Of a stretch of DNA of 33,925 bases, positions 18,269-26,150 are shown in pieces. Both the position numbers and the translations under genes were made by a program. Source of the DNA: an uncultured Gammaproteobacteria bacterium (GTDB lineage: Bacteria > Pseudomonadota > Gammaproteobacteria > CAMYKB01); contig CAMYKB010000035.1 in NCBI GenBank assembly GCA_947258875.1, forward strand, positions 29,062 through 62,986, written 5' to 3'. Position 1 is the stretch's first letter; every line of letters starts with the position of its first letter. The notes under the pieces were generated by a model. That model saw only the letters and a list, made by a program, of their open reading frames with translations, had not been told where the DNA came from and searched no databases.

Positions 18269-19177
18269 AAGCCGTTATTCGTCATTGGGCCTTCCGTAAT
18301 CTTCAAGCTGATTGTACTCGTGATTATCTCGATCGCATTGATGACGATCGATCATCGCAGCGCCCACCTCGCCCCTGTCAGGTCAGTGCTGGGTTTTATG
18401 CTAAGCCCCCTGCAGTATGTGGTTGACCTGCCGGCACGTGCGGGCTTTGTGGCCTCCGACCGCTTCACTACGCGCCAGAATCTTATGCACAATAATGAAA
18501 CCCTGAGCGCGGAACGCGTGTTACTGCACGGCAAACTACAGAAATTCAATGCCTTGGAGCAGGAGAATATCCGCCTCAGGCAACTTCTAAAAACAGCAAC
18601 ACGCTTCGAGCAGGAACAATTCCTGATTGCCGAACTGTTATCGGTAGACCTGGATCCCTACAAGCAACGTATCATGGTTAACAAAGGCAGCCGTGATGGT
18701 GTCTTCGTTGGACAACCCTTGCTTGATACTCAAGGCGTAATGGGACAAATCATGCACGTCACGCCACTCAGTTCTACTGCTATTCTTATTTCAGACCCCA
18801 GTCACGCCATACCCGTTAAGATCGACCGCAACGGCCTGCGCACGCTGGCGGTGGGCACTGGCGGTCCCGAACGACTGGAGCTACAGTACATCCCGACCAA
18901 CTCCGATATCGAAGTCGGTGATATCGTCAGCACTTCCGGGCTGGGCCAGCGCTACCCTGCCAATTACCCGGTCGCCAGGATCACGCATATTGAACGCCCC
19001 AGCGGCAAACCTTTTGCGATTGTCGATGCCCAACCGCTGGCGTTGCTGGATCGCAGCCGTGAAGTGCTACTGGTGTGGCCAAACTTCGATAACGAAACAC
19101 CGGCCACTGATGACGCTAGCAGTGAGGCAAGTGAGCAGGATGCTACGCCTGATCAGCCTTCCGGCGGAGCGAACTAG
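18266..19177 (+). CDS. mreC: Rod shape-determining protein MreC, probable ATT start
   Basis: MreC is a bitopic inner-membrane protein that links MreB to periplasmic wall synthases. The frame starting at ATT gives 303 residues opening [M]KPLFVIGPSVIFKLIVLV, which mirrors the conserved KPIFSRGPSLQ start of E. coli MreC; a membrane segment follows, then a coiled coil (ERVLLHGKLQKFNALEQE), then the paired beta domains with NKGSRDGVFVGQPLL, GVMGQIMHVTPLSSTAILISD and VGDIVSTSGLGQRYPANYPVA. The only standard start, GTG at 18320, would remove 18 conserved residues and half of the membrane helix, and has no Shine-Dalgarno site. mreD begins two bases after the stop. Confidence 0.93.
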   Translation: MKPLFVIGPSVIFKLIVLVIISIALMTIDHRSAHLAPVRSVLGFMLSPLQYVVDLPARAGFVASDRFTTRQNLMHNNETLSAERVLLHGKLQKFNALEQENIRLRQLLKTATRFEQEQFLIAELLSVDLDPYKQRIMVNKGSRDGVFVGQPLLDTQGVMGQIMHVTPLSSTAILISDPSHAIPVKIDRNGLRTLAVGTGGPERLELQYIPTNSDIEVGDIVSTSGLGQRYPANYPVARITHIERPSGKPFAIVDAQPLALLDRSREVLLVWPNFDNETPATDDASSEASEQDATPDQPSGGAN

Positions 19178-19179
19178 CC

Positions 19180-19665
19180 ATGGCATCATCCTTCACCCGC
19201 TTCCGTATCATCCTCATTACCTTCGTGGTGGCGATGCTACTGGCGATGATGCCGCTACCGGAGTGGGCCAGAGCATTCCGCCCGGAATGGGCATTACTGG
19301 TGTTGATTTACTGGACCATGGCCCTGCCCCACGATGTCGGTCCTGGCACTGGCTGGTTACTCGGGTTGTTCATGGATGTCGCCTACAGCAATCTACTGGG
19401 CATACACGCGCTGACCTATGCACTGGTTGCCTACCTCGTATTACACCTGCATCAACGCATTCGGATATTTCCACTGCAACAACAAATTATCGCCATTGGC
19501 CTCATCCTGCTGCCCTACACACTCATCCTGCTATGGATTGATGGTATCCGTGACCAGACCCAACCTGCGCTCGCCTATTGGGGACCGCTGATAACGGGCA
19601 TGCTGTTATGGCCGTGGATTTTTATACTGTTGAGAAAGGTCAGGCGTGGCGCGAATTTGAGTTAG
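19180..19665 (+). CDS. mreD: Rod shape-determining protein MreD
   Basis: MreD is a small polytopic inner-membrane partner of MreC in the elongasome. The 161-residue product has about five membrane segments, for example IILITFVVAMLLAMM and WALLVLIYWTMAL, with the family signature DVGPGTGWLLGLFMDVAYSNLLGIHAL and a basic end (RKVRRGANLS). Neighbours agree: it follows mreC by two bases. The usual next genes, mrdA (PBP2) and rodA, are not here; instead a convergent dynamin-like gene follows. A GTTAGC...GCTAAC hairpin covers the stop codon. Confidence 0.96.
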   Translation: MASSFTRFRIILITFVVAMLLAMMPLPEWARAFRPEWALLVLIYWTMALPHDVGPGTGWLLGLFMDVAYSNLLGIHALTYALVAYLVLHLHQRIRIFPLQQQIIAIGLILLPYTLILLWIDGIRDQTQPALAYWGPLITGMLLWPWIFILLRKVRRGANLS

Positions 19666-19722
19666 CGGGCGTGGCTAACGCGACACATTAATATTCTACG
19701 CAACCTATCAATGCCTGGGCAG

Positions 19723-21165
19723 CTAATCTGAAATACCCACATCACCCGCCTCACCCGAAGGATTGGTATAGGTATCATTCAACTTCTGCACAAAGCGATC
19801 CGCCGCTTCACGCGTGGCGGTGATGCGTTTGCGGGACAGGCGTCCCCAACCAACAGGTACACGCTTGAAGAGGCTAACCCAGGGACGTGTGTTGTGCAGG
19901 AAGGCCTGCGCCAGGTTGCCAATCGCGTCTTCACGAGCCAGCGGTTTGACGATGCGCCGCGCAACCAGGCCGCGCACCCAGAAGTGTACCGCCAGCCCTG
20001 CTGCCAACAGCAGCACGGTCAATACCCCTGACAAGAAACCGCTCCCCGACCAGGGCGGCATGAAATGAAGGCCCTGCCAATAACCATTATTGATACTCAT
20101 ACCCAGCAGTGCCAGTAACACTGGAACCATGATCAGCGCATCCAGTTGCAACACGCGTTTGCGCCAGCGCGATCGCAGCGACTCTAATCGCGGCGCCAGC
20201 TTGTTTTCTATGTTATTGGCGACACTCTCCAGCGTACCGACGATGCGGTACACGCGCTCCACACTGACCTCGCCGATACGCTGATAGATTTCTTCGAGGT
20301 CATGATCGCGTTTGGAACGATAACGCCGTTGCAATGCTTCATCTTCAATGGTTACCGCTGCGTCTTCGTTATAAATGCAATAAAAGCGCCCACTGGCAAG
20401 ACCACCCTGTGCAAGTGCACGCTGCCAGGCGGCAACCACTTCCTCGAGATTATCTTCATTGGCCGTGGTATCGATCTGATTGAGAATAAATAACACCTTG
20501 TTGGCATCGTTTCGGCGCACCGTACCCTTGACCAGGTGCTCGAGGGTGTCCTGCATGGCACCCGGCTCAGGATGGCGCGCATCAAAAAACACCAGCACCA
20601 AATCAGACAGATCGATAATATGATCCGTGATGCGCAGGGTTGATGTACGCTGCGCATCGGCATCGAAGCCGGGGGAATCGATCAGTATACGTCCGCGCAG
20701 CGCATCTGACGGGCAGGTCTTGAGTTGCAGGTAGGTATTAATTCGGTCACCCTCGCCGCGCACGACTTTCTCAATCTCTTCGCTGATCTGGTAGAAAGGG
20801 AATCGCGGATCGGCATCCAGCGCCAGCCCCGGCAAGGTCCTCACCTGCTGATCCTGGCTGAAACAGGCCACCGTAAACTTGTCATCGACGGCCTGGTTGC
20901 CGGTTTTCTGCAGGGGCAAGCCCAGGTAGTTATTAATGAACGTCGACTTGCCTGCCGAAAAGGTCCCCAATACCGAGATCAGAGGCCACCAGGAGATATG
21001 CGTGGCAAAAGATTCCTTGGCGGATAATAGCCCAGTACGATAGCCTACCTTGTCCAGTTCCAGAAAACTTTTCACCACATCGACCAGCAACGGGTTCTCG
21101 CTGGCAAGGTGATGTTGCAGGCTCTCGATTCGACTCTTGATTTGTTGTTCCGGTTTAATTGTCAT
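19723..21165 (-). CDS. Dynamin-family GTPase with two membrane segments
   Basis: This 480-residue protein has a dynamin-type GTPase domain: P-loop VLGTFSAGKSTFIN (G1) near residue 65, switch region with the conserved Thr in DDKFTVACF (G2), LIDSPGFDADAQRTS (G3, DxPG) and FILNQIDTTANED (G4, N-x-x-D). A predicted helical stalk follows (~270-345), then two membrane segments (LIMVPVLLALLGMSI and GFLSGVLTVLLLAAGLAVHFWV) and a basic C-terminal region that may contact the membrane. Bacterial dynamin-like proteins remodel membranes; the exact role of this one is unknown. It converges with mreD, in the place where mrdA/rodA are often found. Divergent from rnd, 205 bp away. Confidence 0.85.
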   Translation of the reverse strand: MTIKPEQQIKSRIESLQHHLASENPLLVDVVKSFLELDKVGYRTGLLSAKESFATHISWWPLISVLGTFSAGKSTFINNYLGLPLQKTGNQAVDDKFTVACFSQDQQVRTLPGLALDADPRFPFYQISEEIEKVVRGEGDRINTYLQLKTCPSDALRGRILIDSPGFDADAQRTSTLRITDHIIDLSDLVLVFFDARHPEPGAMQDTLEHLVKGTVRRNDANKVLFILNQIDTTANEDNLEEVVAAWQRALAQGGLASGRFYCIYNEDAAVTIEDEALQRRYRSKRDHDLEEIYQRIGEVSVERVYRIVGTLESVANNIENKLAPRLESLRSRWRKRVLQLDALIMVPVLLALLGMSINNGYWQGLHFMPPWSGSGFLSGVLTVLLLAAGLAVHFWVRGLVARRIVKPLAREDAIGNLAQAFLHNTRPWVSLFKRVPVGWGRLSRKRITATREAADRFVQKLNDTYTNPSGEAGDVGISD

Positions 21166-21370
21166 TACTTGTTATCCAATGTCTTGCCAGACGCGGTGCA
21201 GACGGCCCGAATCCGCCGCTATGCAGAATAACTAATATATCATATTGATTCGAGGCCTCCGCTTGGCTGGTGAGGTAGCAAAACACTTGCAGCCGCCATG
21301 CGAGTTTGCCAGCATGGGCGGCCATCATCACCATACTCTCAGCAACGCCGAGACCTTCCCGAGATTACCC

Positions 21371-22525
21371 ATGACAACAGACGAATATTTTGTCGATACA
21401 ACGCAACAACTGGATGAACTGTGCACACGGCTCAAGGGTAGCCAATGGCTCGCTCTAGACACCGAATTTATACGCGAAAAGACCTATTATCCGCAGCTAT
21501 GCCTGATCCAGGTGGCGAACGAAACCTGCCGTGCCTGTGTTGATCCGCTAGCGCTTGACGATCTCGGCCCGTTTTTCGATATTCTCTATGATCCGGGCAT
21601 TCTCAAAATCCTGCATGCATCACGTCAGGACCTGGAAATTTTCTACCTGTTACGGCAATCCATCCCAGCACCGGTGTTTGATACACAGATTGCTGCCAGT
21701 GTGCTCGGCTACGGTGAACAGGTCGGTTATGGCAACCTGGTGCAGGAACTGCTTGGCGTCTCACTGGACAAATCCCACAGCCGCACCGACTGGCGGCAAC
21801 GTCCGCTGGATGAACAACAGATCCGTTATGCTCTGGACGATGTCGTGTATCTTCCACAGATTTATCAACACTTGCACACGGATTTGGTCGCGAAACAGCG
21901 CCTTGACTGGATCAGTGATGATATTGCCGACCTCTACGAGATCGACAATTACCAGACACATCCTGAGAATGCCTGGAAGCGTATCAGCGGCACACATCGA
22001 CTCAAATCCAAGCAGCTGGCGATATTGTCGAAACTCGCAGCCTGGCGTGAACAACTCGCTGTGGATAAAAACCTGCCCCGCAAGTGGATCGCAGCCGACA
22101 ATGCATTGGTCGATATTGCGCGCCAAGCGCCTGCGGATCCGCAAAAAATGCAGCGTATCCGCAGCTTACCCAAAGAATTCATCAGCAAGCACGGCCAGAC
22201 GATGATCAAACTGGTGGCTGAAGCCCTGCAGCAGCCGCAGGAGGACTGGCCACAGGTTCCACAGCGACTCAAGCTCGATAATGAACAGGCTGCGATCGTC
22301 GATCTGATGATGGCGGTGGTGCGACATCAGGCCTCAGCGCATGACATCAGTGCCGGCGCCATCACCAAACGCGGTGAACTGGAACAGTTATTACTCGGTG
22401 ACGACAACCTTGAAATCACGCGCGGCTGGCGGGCGCGGCTGGCGGGCGATCATCTTAAACAACTCATTGCAGGTAAGCTTACGCTATCCATCCGCGATGG
22501 ACGCCTGCAACTCGACACGCATTGA
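21371..22525 (+). CDS. rnd: Ribonuclease D
   Basis: RNase D is a 3'-5' exoribonuclease of the DEDDy family that trims tRNA and other small RNA ends. ExoI is LALDTEFIREKTYYPQLCLIQ (Asp, Glu), ExoII includes LHASRQDLEIFY, and ExoIII is QQIRYALDDVVYLPQIYQ with the DEDDy Tyr. The HRDC domain is at about residues 205-285 (LAAWREQLAVDKNLPRKWIAAD), and a second HRDC-like part ends the protein. ATG at 21371 gives 384 residues; an earlier in-frame TTG/ATG region has no matching sequence. E. coli has 375. It is followed 12 bp later by the DUF6231-like gene. Confidence 0.96.
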   Translation: MTTDEYFVDTTQQLDELCTRLKGSQWLALDTEFIREKTYYPQLCLIQVANETCRACVDPLALDDLGPFFDILYDPGILKILHASRQDLEIFYLLRQSIPAPVFDTQIAASVLGYGEQVGYGNLVQELLGVSLDKSHSRTDWRQRPLDEQQIRYALDDVVYLPQIYQHLHTDLVAKQRLDWISDDIADLYEIDNYQTHPENAWKRISGTHRLKSKQLAILSKLAAWREQLAVDKNLPRKWIAADNALVDIARQAPADPQKMQRIRSLPKEFISKHGQTMIKLVAEALQQPQEDWPQVPQRLKLDNEQAAIVDLMMAVVRHQASAHDISAGAITKRGELEQLLLGDDNLEITRGWRARLAGDHLKQLIAGKLTLSIRDGRLQLDTH

Positions 22526-22536
22526 CACGGATTCCT

Positions 22537-23031
22537 ATGCCTTACATGAATGGCATCTTCGCGCTGCTGGACAAGCTCGCTCCAGCGAGCCTGCTCACAG
22601 TGATGCCGGATGCCGAGGCCGTGTTCTCAGGGTATCTACAACAGCACCCCACAATCGATTTTGCAGCCCTCACGGGCAGCGAGCTGTTAAGCAGCGACTT
22701 CCATAAACGCTACCGCCTTGCACTGGTCGACAACACCCTGGAGTACATGCGCAAACAGGACGGCGCGGCCCTGATCGCCAAACTGCGCGATATCCACGCC
22801 GAGATTCTTTATGTGATCATACCCACAGGCCCGGGCTGGACGAATCTGCAAACAACGTGGAACGCCGCCGATATGATTGCGTTGGGCTTACGTCAGGATG
22901 CGCGCTACGGCCCGGACGACAAGGGCAAACAGCTCTATCATTTTGATATTTATGATTACAAGATCACACCTGACTGGCTCAATAGCCAGCACTGGTCCAA
23001 TCCACAGATGTGGAACAAAGCGCGCTGGTAA
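22537..23031 (+). CDS. DUF6231-like hypothetical protein
   Basis: The 164-residue cytoplasmic protein resembles the DUF6231 family: an N-terminal Rossmann-like half with DKLAPASLLTVMPDAEAVFSG, a core YRLALVDNTLEYMRKQDGA (Rossmann strand and helix resembling a class I methyltransferase core without a SAM motif), ADMIALGLRQDARYG and the C-terminal ITPDWLNSQHWSNPQMW. The DUF assignment is from memory of the family and is moderately sure. No catalytic residue can be named. ATG at 22537 has GGA six bases upstream; ATG at 22546 also possible. It follows rnd and precedes ibaG (90 bp), and these may form an operon ended by the terminator at 23379. Confidence 0.75.
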   Translation: MPYMNGIFALLDKLAPASLLTVMPDAEAVFSGYLQQHPTIDFAALTGSELLSSDFHKRYRLALVDNTLEYMRKQDGAALIAKLRDIHAEILYVIIPTGPGWTNLQTTWNAADMIALGLRQDARYGPDDKGKQLYHFDIYDYKITPDWLNSQHWSNPQMWNKARW

Positions 23032-23120
23032 CACTCACCCTGCAATGCCGCAGTCGGCGTCCGGATCGGTTACACTATGCACACACCCAAGAAGGTCCAT
23101 CATTGTAAACGAGCAACAGT

Positions 23121-23363
23121 ATGAACCCTGAAGAAATCAAACAACTTATCGAAGCCGGCATCTCTGGCGCGCAGGCCCAGGTCACTGGTGAAAGCGGCAA
23201 ATACGAAGCGACCGTCATCAGCGATGCCTTTGCCGGCCTCAATATGGTCAAGCAGCATCAATTGGTGTACAGCACAGTCAATGAGCATATCGCCAGCGGT
23301 GCATTACACGCGCTGACAATCAAGGCCTATACACCCCAGGAGTGGGCGCAACAAAACCCCTAA
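23121..23363 (+). CDS. ibaG: BolA/IbaG family iron-sulfur metabolism regulator
   Basis: BolA-like proteins bind monothiol glutaredoxins and carry or sense [2Fe-2S] clusters. The 80-residue product has the YrbA/IbaG form of the fold: MNPEEIKQLIEAGISGAQAQV, the SGKYEATVISDAFAGLNMVKQHQLVY core and TIKAYTPQEW at the end, which match E. coli IbaG closely. The HQLVY and AYTPQEW blocks are the family signature. It may also be called bolA2 or yrbA. In E. coli ibaG is beside mla/murA, so the location here is different. The gene ends at a strong terminator. Confidence 0.9.
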   Translation: MNPEEIKQLIEAGISGAQAQVTGESGKYEATVISDAFAGLNMVKQHQLVYSTVNEHIASGALHALTIKAYTPQEWAQQNP

Positions 23364-23378
23364 CAGTCTGCAACCCAC

Positions 23379-23410
23379 AAAAAAGGAGCGCATAATGCGC
23401 CCCTTTTTTG
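23379..23410. terminator. Bidirectional Rho-independent terminator (ibaG / cytochrome c)
   Basis: A stem of AAAAAAGG-A-GCGC and GCGC-C-CCTTTTTT with loop ATAAT gives U-runs on both strands. It ends the plus-strand ibaG transcript and the minus-strand cytochrome c transcript (23453). One A-C mismatch in the stem. Confidence 0.85.
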
Positions 23411-23452
23411 TTATGCCAATTAGAACCTCTAGCAGCCGGTAACCGGCGACTA

Positions 23453-23794
23453 TCAGTCAGCGCTCATGCCGACATCTACGGCTATCAGGCCTTTCTGACT
23501 GGCAAAATAGGCAGCCAGATTTTTCATATCCTCTTCACTCAGAGCTGCGACCATGCCACTCATTATCGCATTGTTGCGTACACCAGACTTATAATGCTGC
23601 AACGTCAGGTACAGGTAATCCTCATACTGTCCTGCCAGTTTTGGGTAATTCGGTGCCACGCTGTTACCGTCCACGCCATGGCAGGATTGGCACACAACAG
23701 ATTTTTCTTTACCGATTGCTGCATCACCGCCAGCATGTGCGGTACCTGCCAACATCAGCATCATGCTTATTATCATTAAAACAAGGTTCTTCAT
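23453..23794 (-). CDS. Exported class I cytochrome c (c553/c554-like)
   Basis: The 113-residue protein starts with a Sec signal (MKNLVLMIISMMLMLAGTAHA, cleavage about residue 21) and has one haem site, VCQSCHGVDGNS (CxxCH), near residue 35, and NYPKLAGQYEDYLYLTLQHYKSG and a candidate distal Met (Met79) in MSGMVAALSEEDMKNLAAYFASQ. It is a soluble periplasmic mono-haem cytochrome that carries electrons, for example to an oxidase or in sulfur oxidation; the partner is not visible. It follows 23864-24187 in the same direction, and both are close paralogues. Confidence 0.9.
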   Translation of the reverse strand: MKNLVLMIISMMLMLAGTAHAGGDAAIGKEKSVVCQSCHGVDGNSVAPNYPKLAGQYEDYLYLTLQHYKSGVRNNAIMSGMVAALSEEDMKNLAAYFASQKGLIAVDVGMSAD

Positions 23795-23819
23795 TGTTCC
23801 ACCCTATATTCGTTGGTTA

Positions 23820-23845
23820 CTCGATGCCTGACATCGAGGGTTTTT
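23820..23845 (+). terminator. Weak hairpin with T-run between the cytochromes
   Basis: CTCGATG (23820-23826) and CATCGAG (23832-23838) form a perfect 7-bp stem followed by GGTTTTTATC. The T-run is on the plus strand although both cytochrome genes are on the minus strand; it could only stop antisense read-through. Confidence 0.35.
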
Positions 23846-23863
23846 ATCACTAGCTACTGACAC

Positions 23864-24187
23864 TCACTGCAGCGTATTGAAGTAAGCTGCGATATCAGCC
23901 ATATCTGCATCGGACAAGCTATTCGCCTGCGCCTTCATGGTCTCATGACTACGCTCACCCGACTTGTAGGCCTTGAGTGCCGTAACGATGTAGTCAGGAT
24001 GCTGCCCACCGAGCTTGGGCACGTGATAGGTGGGATAGACATTGGTATAGCCCAGCACACCGTGGCAACCCAGACAGGTCGCTGCCTTGGTCTCACCTTG
24101 TATCGGATCACCGGCGGCCTGTACCGCTCCTACTGCGGCCAGACTTAGCCCTAATGCAAGGCTGCATTGGATAAGCATTTGTTTCAT
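23864..24187 (-). CDS. Exported class I cytochrome c
   Basis: The 107-residue protein has a Sec signal (ALGLSLAAVGAVQAAG, cleavage near residue 24), haem site TCLGCHGVLGYT (CxxCH) near residue 37, PKLGGQHPDYIVTALKAYKSGER and a C-terminal MADIAAYFNTLQ helix; the likely axial Met is in HETMKAQANSLSD. It is a paralogue of 23453-23794 with the same architecture, probably an arranged tandem duplicate, which would work as a periplasmic electron carrier. ATG is preceded by GGAGAAATATTAA. No oxidoreductase partner is in the window. Confidence 0.9.
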   Translation of the reverse strand: MKQMLIQCSLALGLSLAAVGAVQAAGDPIQGETKAATCLGCHGVLGYTNVYPTYHVPKLGGQHPDYIVTALKAYKSGERSHETMKAQANSLSDADMADIAAYFNTLQ

Positions 24188-24343
24188 TTAATATTTCTCC
24201 TGATTTTTTACAGTCAACTCACATAGCCCCTTGGCTGAATTGGGCGCTAGTATACCGGATTTCGCGGTGCCCGCGGAGCTTGAGCAAATGGATATAATCA
24301 ATGACCGCATAAGATTTAAGACTTCACAAACAACAAACCGGCC

Positions 24344-24832
24344 ATGCAAACCTTCACCAACTACCCACTCGCCGAGTTGCACAAGCTGCTGGCAGTATAT
24401 GGACTTAACATCAAAAAGTTGCCCGACAACCAGGTGATAGCGGGCAGTTTCTGGGGAGAATCCGAAGCCGGGCTGGTCGGCGCGGCACTCTTGTTACGTC
24501 GCGATACGCCCGTGCATTCAGCTCTGCATGAGGCCTGTCATTACATTTGCATGCCACCCGAGCGCCGTTCGGATCTGCACACCGACGCCGGCGGCGATTA
24601 TGCCGAGGAAAACGCGGTCTGCTATTTACAGATTCTACTGGCGGATTATCTACCGGGTCTTTCAGGCGAAAAGATCATGGTTGACATGGACAACTGGGGC
24701 TACAGCTTCAGGCTGGGTTCAGCGCGAGCATGGTTTAACGAAGATGCCGACGACGCCATCACCTGGTTACAGAACTATGGGCTGATCGACGAACAGCGAA
24801 AACCGACCTGGAAACTTCGCAACAAAGATTGA
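24344..24832 (+). CDS. Hypothetical protein with HExxH-type motif
   Basis: The 162-residue cytoplasmic protein is unknown by name. It contains HEACHYICM (HExxH, residues 64-68), in a context like metallopeptidases of the gluzincin or IrrE/ImmA type (SALHEACHYI), followed after ~20 residues by DYAEENAVCYLQ, which could supply the third ligand (E). The rest, LADYLPGLSGEKIMVDMDNWGYSFRLG and AITWLQNYGLIDE, shows no known motif. The start has a Met after a fairly weak ribosome-binding site. It is divergent from the cytochrome c gene at 24187. Either a zinc-binding enzyme or a degenerate family member; activity is not proven. Confidence 0.6.
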   Translation: MQTFTNYPLAELHKLLAVYGLNIKKLPDNQVIAGSFWGESEAGLVGAALLLRRDTPVHSALHEACHYICMPPERRSDLHTDAGGDYAEENAVCYLQILLADYLPGLSGEKIMVDMDNWGYSFRLGSARAWFNEDADDAITWLQNYGLIDEQRKPTWKLRNKD

Positions 24833-24915
24833 GGCCTGTGACAGAGGTATTGATTGCGGCCCCGATACACGGAGTGCGACAATACACCAATACAGACACG
24901 CGGAAACAATAAAAC

Positions 24916-25239
24916 ATGATCAGGGCACGATCTATGGAAGAATATGCTGACCTCGTAAAACAAGCTGTTTACGAGGTTGAAGACTTGCGCGCCGCCATTG
25001 AATACGATGAGGAATTTATGGGTGGTGCCGAAACATTCATTGACAGGCTTGATTCACAGATCCGCAAATTGCACGACTCATTCACGGATGGCAGCTATCG
25101 GTTCGGGGAACAAGACCTGCCCTTCATGAGCATTGTGCGGCGCGTCGGCCCGCAGCTACTGCCCTTTAAAACCTTGTTGGTGCGCATCAATGACACCCAT
25201 ACCCAGGGAATTGAAAACGTCCAAGGAAATTCTGATTAA
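24916..25239 (+). CDS. Conserved-type small hypothetical protein
   Basis: The 107-residue acidic protein (Asp/Glu/Tyr-rich, no signal or membrane segment) is probably mainly helical: YADLVKQAVYEVEDLRAAIEYDEEFMGGAE, FIDRLDSQIRKLHDSFTDG and the conserved-looking LPFMSIVRRVGPQLLPFKTLLVRINDTH. I do not know the family. A second Met at 24934 (with AGGG about ten bases before) may be the true start. It converges with the DUF4126 gene; only 19 bp separate the stops. Confidence 0.6.
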   Translation: MIRARSMEEYADLVKQAVYEVEDLRAAIEYDEEFMGGAETFIDRLDSQIRKLHDSFTDGSYRFGEQDLPFMSIVRRVGPQLLPFKTLLVRINDTHTQGIENVQGNSD

Positions 25240-25258
25240 AGGCGCAAGACAAGCTGCC

Positions 25259-25921
25259 TTAATCCACTGTTTCACGGACATCAGCCTGCCGCTGTACGGG
25301 CAAGGTTTCATTGGGCTTACCCTGGAACAGGCGCACGATAAAACCCAATACGCGCTTAATACCCCGCCATAGTTTCGGCATTAACCAGATCATCAGGACA
25401 ATAAATAATACCAGCAGGATCAAGAATAATAACGGATGCTGCAAAGCTGCCCACAAACCAGTGATGACGAGAATATCTTCGCCTATCGAGGCCGCCCAAT
25501 TCGTGACCGGTTCGGGCGAGGTATTGATCATCACGCGGCTACCGGCCTTGGTAAAGTGGCTGCCCGCCGCCATGGAGCCACCGACGATTGCGGCAGCCAA
25601 CTGCAACGCTGGACTGACCTCACCAATTGCGCCAGCTGCCAGCATGGCACCTGCGGGGATACGTATGAAGGTGTGCAAGGCATCCCAGCCGGTATCAACT
25701 CCCGGTACCTTATCAGCAAAAAATTCCACGCAATACATAAAACCTGCGGCGGCGATGACCAAGGGATCGCTGAGTACTTGCAGATCGGGTGGTAACTCGA
25801 CATACCCCCCCATATTCATCAGGCCCAAGATACCGATCGTGGCATACAGATTAATGCCACTGGCCCACGCCACACCCATCGTCAGTGCAATAACCTGCAC
25901 AAGTGATTCATAGGTTTCCAT
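25259..25921 (-). CDS. DUF4126 integral membrane protein
   Basis: This 220-residue protein matches the DUF4126 family: LVQVIALTMGVAWASGINLYATIGILG at the N-terminus, YCVEFFADKVPGVDTGWDALHTFIRIPAGAMLAAGAI and LAAAIVGGSMAAGSHFTKAGSRVMINTSPEPVTNW. Five or six membrane segments are predicted, with a final segment LLFLILLVLFIVLMIWLM and a basic tail. No function is known for the family. The G-x-N-L and K-x-G-x-R-x-x-I-N-T-S-P-E-P blocks are conserved in it. Convergent with 24916. Confidence 0.85.
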   Translation of the reverse strand: METYESLVQVIALTMGVAWASGINLYATIGILGLMNMGGYVELPPDLQVLSDPLVIAAAGFMYCVEFFADKVPGVDTGWDALHTFIRIPAGAMLAAGAIGEVSPALQLAAAIVGGSMAAGSHFTKAGSRVMINTSPEPVTNWAASIGEDILVITGLWAALQHPLLFLILLVLFIVLMIWLMPKLWRGIKRVLGFIVRLFQGKPNETLPVQRQADVRETVD

Positions 25922-26150
25922 TTGCGATCCCCCTATTTAGGCAGGCAATGCTGCGCTGTAAGGCACTAGATAACTGCTGTGTAGACGCTCGAAACAACGC
26001 TAAGTTCCCGATTATTATAATAAATCTGACACTGGTAGCGGTGTCCGGCCGCGCCATCATGGGGCGCCCAAGACAACAAAAGAATACCGCAGGACAACTA
26101 ATTCGGATCAAGGTAGAATGCCGGGCTCACCCATAGCAGCAGGCCGTACG

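Noticed and set aside
21245-21370. N-terminal extension of RNase D including GGHHHH
   Set aside because: The family start is the MTTDEYFVDTTQQL methionine at 21371; the added residues match nothing and have no ribosome site.
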